A DNA stretch of 8,682 bases from an uncultured Coprococcus sp. (GTDB lineage: Bacteria > Bacillota_A > Clostridia > Lachnospirales > Lachnospiraceae), in assembly GCA_900767685.1 (NCBI GenBank), contig CAAGAB010000140.1, positions 1 through 8,682 on the forward strand, written 5' to 3'. A model generated the notes under the pieces. The model had not been told where the DNA came from. It did no database searches and worked only from the letters and a program-made list of their open reading frames with translations. Positions within the stretch are counted from its first letter, which is position 1. Each line of letters starts with the position of its first letter. Positions 6,717 to 8,682 of the stretch are shown piece after piece. A program made the position numbers and the translations under genes.

Positions 6717-6743
6717 TAATTCATAGTTTCCGAGTAGGAATTA
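6717..6743. promoter_or_regulatory. Candidate regulator operator, copy B (27 bp)
   Basis: TAATTCATA (6717-6725) and AGTAGGAATTA (6733-6743) repeat the arms of copy A with one mismatch in the second arm. The outer hexamers TAATTC and GAATTA are exact inverted repeats, and an inner TTTCC/GGAA dyad lies between them. The 27-bp length and GGAATTA half-site resemble what I recall of CymR sites in Bacillus and Staphylococcus. It lies just downstream of P1, suited to roadblock or repression. Confidence 0.55.
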
Positions 6744-6822
6744 TGTGAAAAGTAAAAATAATCACAGAAATGATACGATCAAGTCAAATTTCAAAGACGA
6801 AAATCGAGAAAGAGGTGTTGAT

Positions 6823-6906
6823 ATGCTGGGAAGTACATTTAAACCACAGTACCTTAACGAAGACAGACGAATGTGTTTCATAGAAGTCATGTGTTGCTGC
6901 TGTTAA
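6823..6906 (+). CDS. Candidate cysteine-sensing leader peptide (27 aa, ending MCCCC)
   Basis: This small frame starts at ATG 6823, 5 bases after GAGGTG (6812-6817), a good Shine-Dalgarno site. It encodes 27 residues beginning MLGSTFKPQY and ending EVMCCCC, then TAA (6904-6906). Five of its residues are Cys (18 and 24-27, codons TGT and TGC) and three are Met. Four consecutive cysteine codons right before the stop are very unlikely by chance. They are the hallmark of an amino-acid-responsive leader: a ribosome starved of Cys-tRNA would stall there. It is in the P1 transcript upstream of metY and cysK, genes that respond to cysteine need. No classical T-tract terminator follows, so the readout could be Rho-dependent termination, mRNA stability or translation. 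An alternative is a small functional thiol or metal-binding peptide. I see the frame and context directly; the regulatory role is inferred. Confidence 0.72.
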   Translation: MLGSTFKPQYLNEDRRMCFIEVMCCCC

Positions 6907-6916
6907 AGCGAACACA
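6890..6916 (+). other. Hairpin over the Cys codons and stop of the leader peptide
   Basis: TGTGTTGC (6890-6897) can pair with GCGAACACA (6908-6916) with one bulged G, looping out the last Cys codons and the stop. A second GTGTT at 6873-6877 could compete for the same AACAC (6911-6915). A stalled or terminating ribosome would cover this element. The stability is modest and there is no downstream T-tract. Confidence 0.35.
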
Positions 6917-6961
6917 GAACAAATAATCATGATACAGATATAAATAACAGATCATACATAA

Positions 6962-6991
6962 TAGACAGAGAATAATAAAGAAGAGTATAAT
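6962..6991 (+). promoter_or_regulatory. Proximal promoter P2 of metY
   Basis: TAGACA (6962-6967), five of six to consensus, lies 18 bases before a perfect TATAAT (6986-6991). The start would be near 6998, within the 10-bp palindrome ATGAGCTCAT (6997-7006). Transcripts from P2 would lack the leader peptide. The interval 6907-6985 is otherwise A-rich with few G residues and shows no stable structure. Confidence 0.55.
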
Positions 6992-7075
6992 GCCACATGA
7001 GCTCATATACATGACAAGATGAATGGGCAGGTGCGCATGATAGATAAAATATTTGAATTTAAGGAGAATAAGATC

Positions 7076-8386
7076 ATGGCAAAGAAGACAAGAGCAGAGA
7101 GAAATTTAAAGTTTGAGACATTACAGTTACACGTAGGACAGGAGACAGCAGACCCGGTTACAGATGCAAGAGCGGTACCAATCTACCAGACATCATCATT
7201 CGTATTCCACAACTCACAGCATGCAGCTGACAGATTTGCACTCAAGGATGCCGGCAACATCTACGGAAGACTTACAAACCCAACAGAGGATGTATTTGAG
7301 AGAAGAATCGCAGCCCTCGAGGGTGGCGTTGCAGCATTGGCAGTTGGTTCAGGCGCAGCAGCAGTTACATATACAATTCAGAACCTTGCACTTGCAGGAG
7401 ACCACATCGTAGCAGCAAAGAATATCTACGGCGGAACATATAATCTCCTTGCACATACACTCAAGGATTACAATGTAGATACAACATTCGTTGATCCACT
7501 TGATCCACAGGCATTTGAGGATGCTATCCAGGAGAACACAAAGGCCCTCTACATCGAGGTTCTTGGAAATCCTAACTCAGAGGTTTCAGATATCGAGACA
7601 ATTGCAAATATCGCTCACGCACACAAGATTCCACTTGTGATCGACAGCACATTTGCAACACCATACCTTGTAAGACCTATCGAGTACGGTGCGGACATTG
7701 TAGTTCACTCAGCGACAAAGTTCATCGGTGGACACGGAACAACTATCGGTGGTGTCATCATCGACAGCGGTAACTTCGACTGGAAGGCATCAGGCAAGTT
7801 CCCACAGCTCACTGAGCCAAATGAGAGCTACCACGGTGTAAGCTTTGTAGACGCAGCAGGTCCTGCAGCATTTGTCACAAGGATCAGAGCTATCCTTCTC
7901 CGTGACACAGGTGCTACGATCTCACCAATACACTCATGGATATTCCTTCAGGGACTTGAGACACTGTCACTCCGTGTTGAGAGACATGTATCAAATGCAC
8001 TCAAGGTAGTTGAGTACCTGAACAACCATCCACTTGTTGAGAAGGTAAATCACCCTTCAGTATCCACAGATCCTGAGCAGCAGAGACTGTACAAGAAGTA
8101 CTTCCCTAACGGTGGTGGTTCGATCTTCACATTTGAGATCAAGGGTGACGCAGAGACAGCCAAGAAGTTCATTGACAATCTGGAGATATTCTCACTTCTT
8201 GCAAATGTCGCTGATGTTAAGTCACTGGCTATCCACCCGGCATCAACAACTCACTCAGAGTTGAATGAGGCTGAGCTTATCGATCAGGGAATCAAGCAGA
8301 ACACGATCAGACTTTCAATCGGTACTGAGAACATAGACGATATCATCGAGGATCTTGACGAGGCATTCAAGGCAATTCAGGAGTAA
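7076..8386 (+). CDS. metY: O-acetylhomoserine sulfhydrylase (aminocarboxypropyltransferase)
   Basis: This cytosolic PLP enzyme of the Cys/Met metabolism fold type I family makes homocysteine from O-acetylhomoserine and sulfide. Related members also accept O-acetylserine. I start it at ATG 7076 (436 residues, typical for the family), 9 bases after AAGGAG (7061-7066). An in-frame ATG at 7019 lacks a ribosome binding site. Recognisable parts are YGRLTNPT (Tyr63, Arg65) and the phosphate-binding GSGAAAVT. The PLP lysine is Lys215 in HSATKFIGGHGTTIGG. The C-terminal SLAIHPASTTH (from Ser383) and RLSIGTENIDDI are also diagnostic. The long internal segment around 240-270 is characteristic of OAH sulfhydrylases rather than the shorter cystathionine synthases and lyases. 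It follows two promoters, operator-like sites and a cysteine-rich leader, and precedes cysK. The substrate choice rests on family resemblance. Codon use is strongly biased, suggesting high expression. Confidence 0.94.
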   Translation: MAKKTRAERNLKFETLQLHVGQETADPVTDARAVPIYQTSSFVFHNSQHAADRFALKDAGNIYGRLTNPTEDVFERRIAALEGGVAALAVGSGAAAVTYTIQNLALAGDHIVAAKNIYGGTYNLLAHTLKDYNVDTTFVDPLDPQAFEDAIQENTKALYIEVLGNPNSEVSDIETIANIAHAHKIPLVIDSTFATPYLVRPIEYGADIVVHSATKFIGGHGTTIGGVIIDSGNFDWKASGKFPQLTEPNESYHGVSFVDAAGPAAFVTRIRAILLRDTGATISPIHSWIFLQGLETLSLRVERHVSNALKVVEYLNNHPLVEKVNHPSVSTDPEQQRLYKKYFPNGGGSIFTFEIKGDAETAKKFIDNLEIFSLLANVADVKSLAIHPASTTHSELNEAELIDQGIKQNTIRLSIGTENIDDIIEDLDEAFKAIQE

Positions 8387-8583
8387 TATATTTGCGGTGC
8401 GGCTTGTGAATGTCGCAGCAGATAGACAATACCACGTTGCAGGAACGTTTCCACTCGTTTCGGCCTACAGCGGTACTAGCACTCACTTCGTATCGCTGAG
8501 TACCGGTGGCCTCAAATGTCCTGCAAGTGGTATTGGTTACGGCTTGCGACAGATATACTTGGTTTTCGCACCGCAAATCATAT
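8386..8583 (+). repeat. Long imperfect inverted repeat between metY and cysK (MITE-like or structured RNA)
   Basis: Almost the whole metY-cysK gap folds as one rod. Paired segments from outside in: 8390-8401 with 8567-8578 (12 bp, TTTGCGGTGCG arm, plus 4 more pairs after a bulge); TGTCGCA 8411-8417 with 8545-8551; CAATACCAC 8427-8435 with 8527-8535; and, after one bulged G, TTGCAGGA 8437-8444 with 8519-8526. Further in, GGCC 8462-8465 pairs with 8508-8511 and CGGTACT 8471-8477 with 8499-8505, leaving an apical loop around 8481-8494. It starts at the last base of the metY stop codon. No T-tract marks it as a normal terminator. Neither strand has a convincing gene within it. It could be a non-autonomous transposable element with terminal inverted repeats, or an RNA that ends, processes or protects the metY mRNA. 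Confidence 0.75.
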
Positions 8584-8586
8584 ATT
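8559..8586 (+). promoter_or_regulatory. Possible promoter for cysK at the end of the long hairpin
   Basis: TTGGTT (8559-8564) and TATATT (8581-8586) are 16 bases apart. Most of the promoter would lie in the right arm of the hairpin. This could give cysK its own transcription start. The match is moderate and the region is A/T-rich, so chance is possible. Confidence 0.3.
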
Positions 8587-8620
8587 AAAATTTTGCAGTT
8601 AGAAAGAGAGGTTTTATACA

Positions 8621-8682
8621 ATGAGCAATATTTATAAGAGCGCAGCAGAGCTTATAGGTAAGACTCCACTTCTGGAGCTTTC
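8621..8682 (+). CDS. cysK: Cysteine synthase, N-terminal fragment (3' end outside window)
   Basis: Only the first 20 codons are present. The start ATG follows GAGAGG (8606-8611) by 9 bases. The translation MSNIYKSAAELIGKTPLLEL matches the N-terminus of O-acetylserine sulfhydrylases, in which IGKTPLLEL is strongly conserved just before the PLP domain. The enzyme makes cysteine from O-acetylserine and sulfide. Its position after metY fits a sulfur-assimilation cluster, though the 234-base gap with the long hairpin suggests partly separate expression. CysM-type paralogs share this start, so the exact paralog is open. Confidence 0.88.
   Translation, partial: MSNIYKSAAELIGKTPLLEL

Noticed and set aside
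7019..7075. Earlier in-frame start of metY at 7019 or 7037
   Set aside because: No ribosome binding site precedes either ATG, and the added residues do not belong to the family; AAGGAG at 7061-7066 fixes the start at 7076.
6904..7075. Classical intrinsic terminator between the leader peptide and metY
   Set aside because: The interval is A-rich with no GC-rich stem followed by a T-tract, so simple terminator-type attenuation is not supported.
8386..8583. Long hairpin as an integron attC site or group II intron remnant
   Set aside because: The attC core sites (RYYYAAC/GTTRRRY) are absent, and the GTGCG near the left end is only an arm of the stem; no intron domain V or reverse transcriptase is present.
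8367..8621. Minus-strand 84-codon frame and plus-strand 77-codon frame in the metY-cysK gap
   Set aside because: Both simply run through the long inverted repeat, lack ribosome binding sites and resemble no protein.

Overview
The window looks like chromosomal DNA from an anaerobic Clostridia species, most likely a Lachnospiraceae-type gut bacterium. This is inferred from the T-box-controlled thrS, strong AGGAGG-type ribosome binding sites, the DUF1703-type AAA-ATPase/nuclease gene, and an Rrf2 regulator divergent from sulfur amino acid genes. No species can be named from sequence alone.

Layout. (1) Bases 1-735 hold the 3' part of an S66/MccF-type LD-carboxypeptidase gene. (2) Bases 808-2983 are the thrS unit: a promoter, a T-box leader with probable threonine specifier ACC and a clear antiterminator/terminator pair, then a threonyl-tRNA synthetase without the usual N-terminal TGS domain. 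A terminator follows at about 3006-3046. (3) Bases 3109-4695 encode a predicted AAA-ATPase fused to a PD-(D/E)XK nuclease-like domain, followed by two hairpins, the second a strong terminator. (4) Bases 4848-6044 encode a 398-residue acidic protein I do not recognise. A long perfect hairpin (6055-6112) separates it from a convergent gene. (5) Bases 6137-8682 form a sulfur-assimilation module. An Rrf2-family regulator with three cysteines runs on the minus strand. On the plus strand, after a complex control region, come metY (O-acetylhomoserine sulfhydrylase), a roughly 200-nt imperfect hairpin, and the start of cysK (cysteine synthase).

The most interesting part is the control region between the Rrf2 gene and metY. 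It has back-to-back promoters, two copies of a TAATTCATA...AGTRGGAATTA operator-like motif, and a short open reading frame absent from ordinary gene calls. That frame has a good ribosome binding site and encodes a 27-residue peptide ending Met-Cys-Cys-Cys-Cys-stop. I read it as a candidate cysteine-sensing leader peptide for metY (and perhaps cysK). The candidate system would combine repression by the Rrf2 protein, translation of a poly-cysteine leader, and a second promoter downstream of that leader.

The second unexplained object is the long hairpin that starts at the metY stop codon and fills most of the metY-cysK gap. It could be a MITE-like insertion or a structured RNA that separates expression of the two genes.
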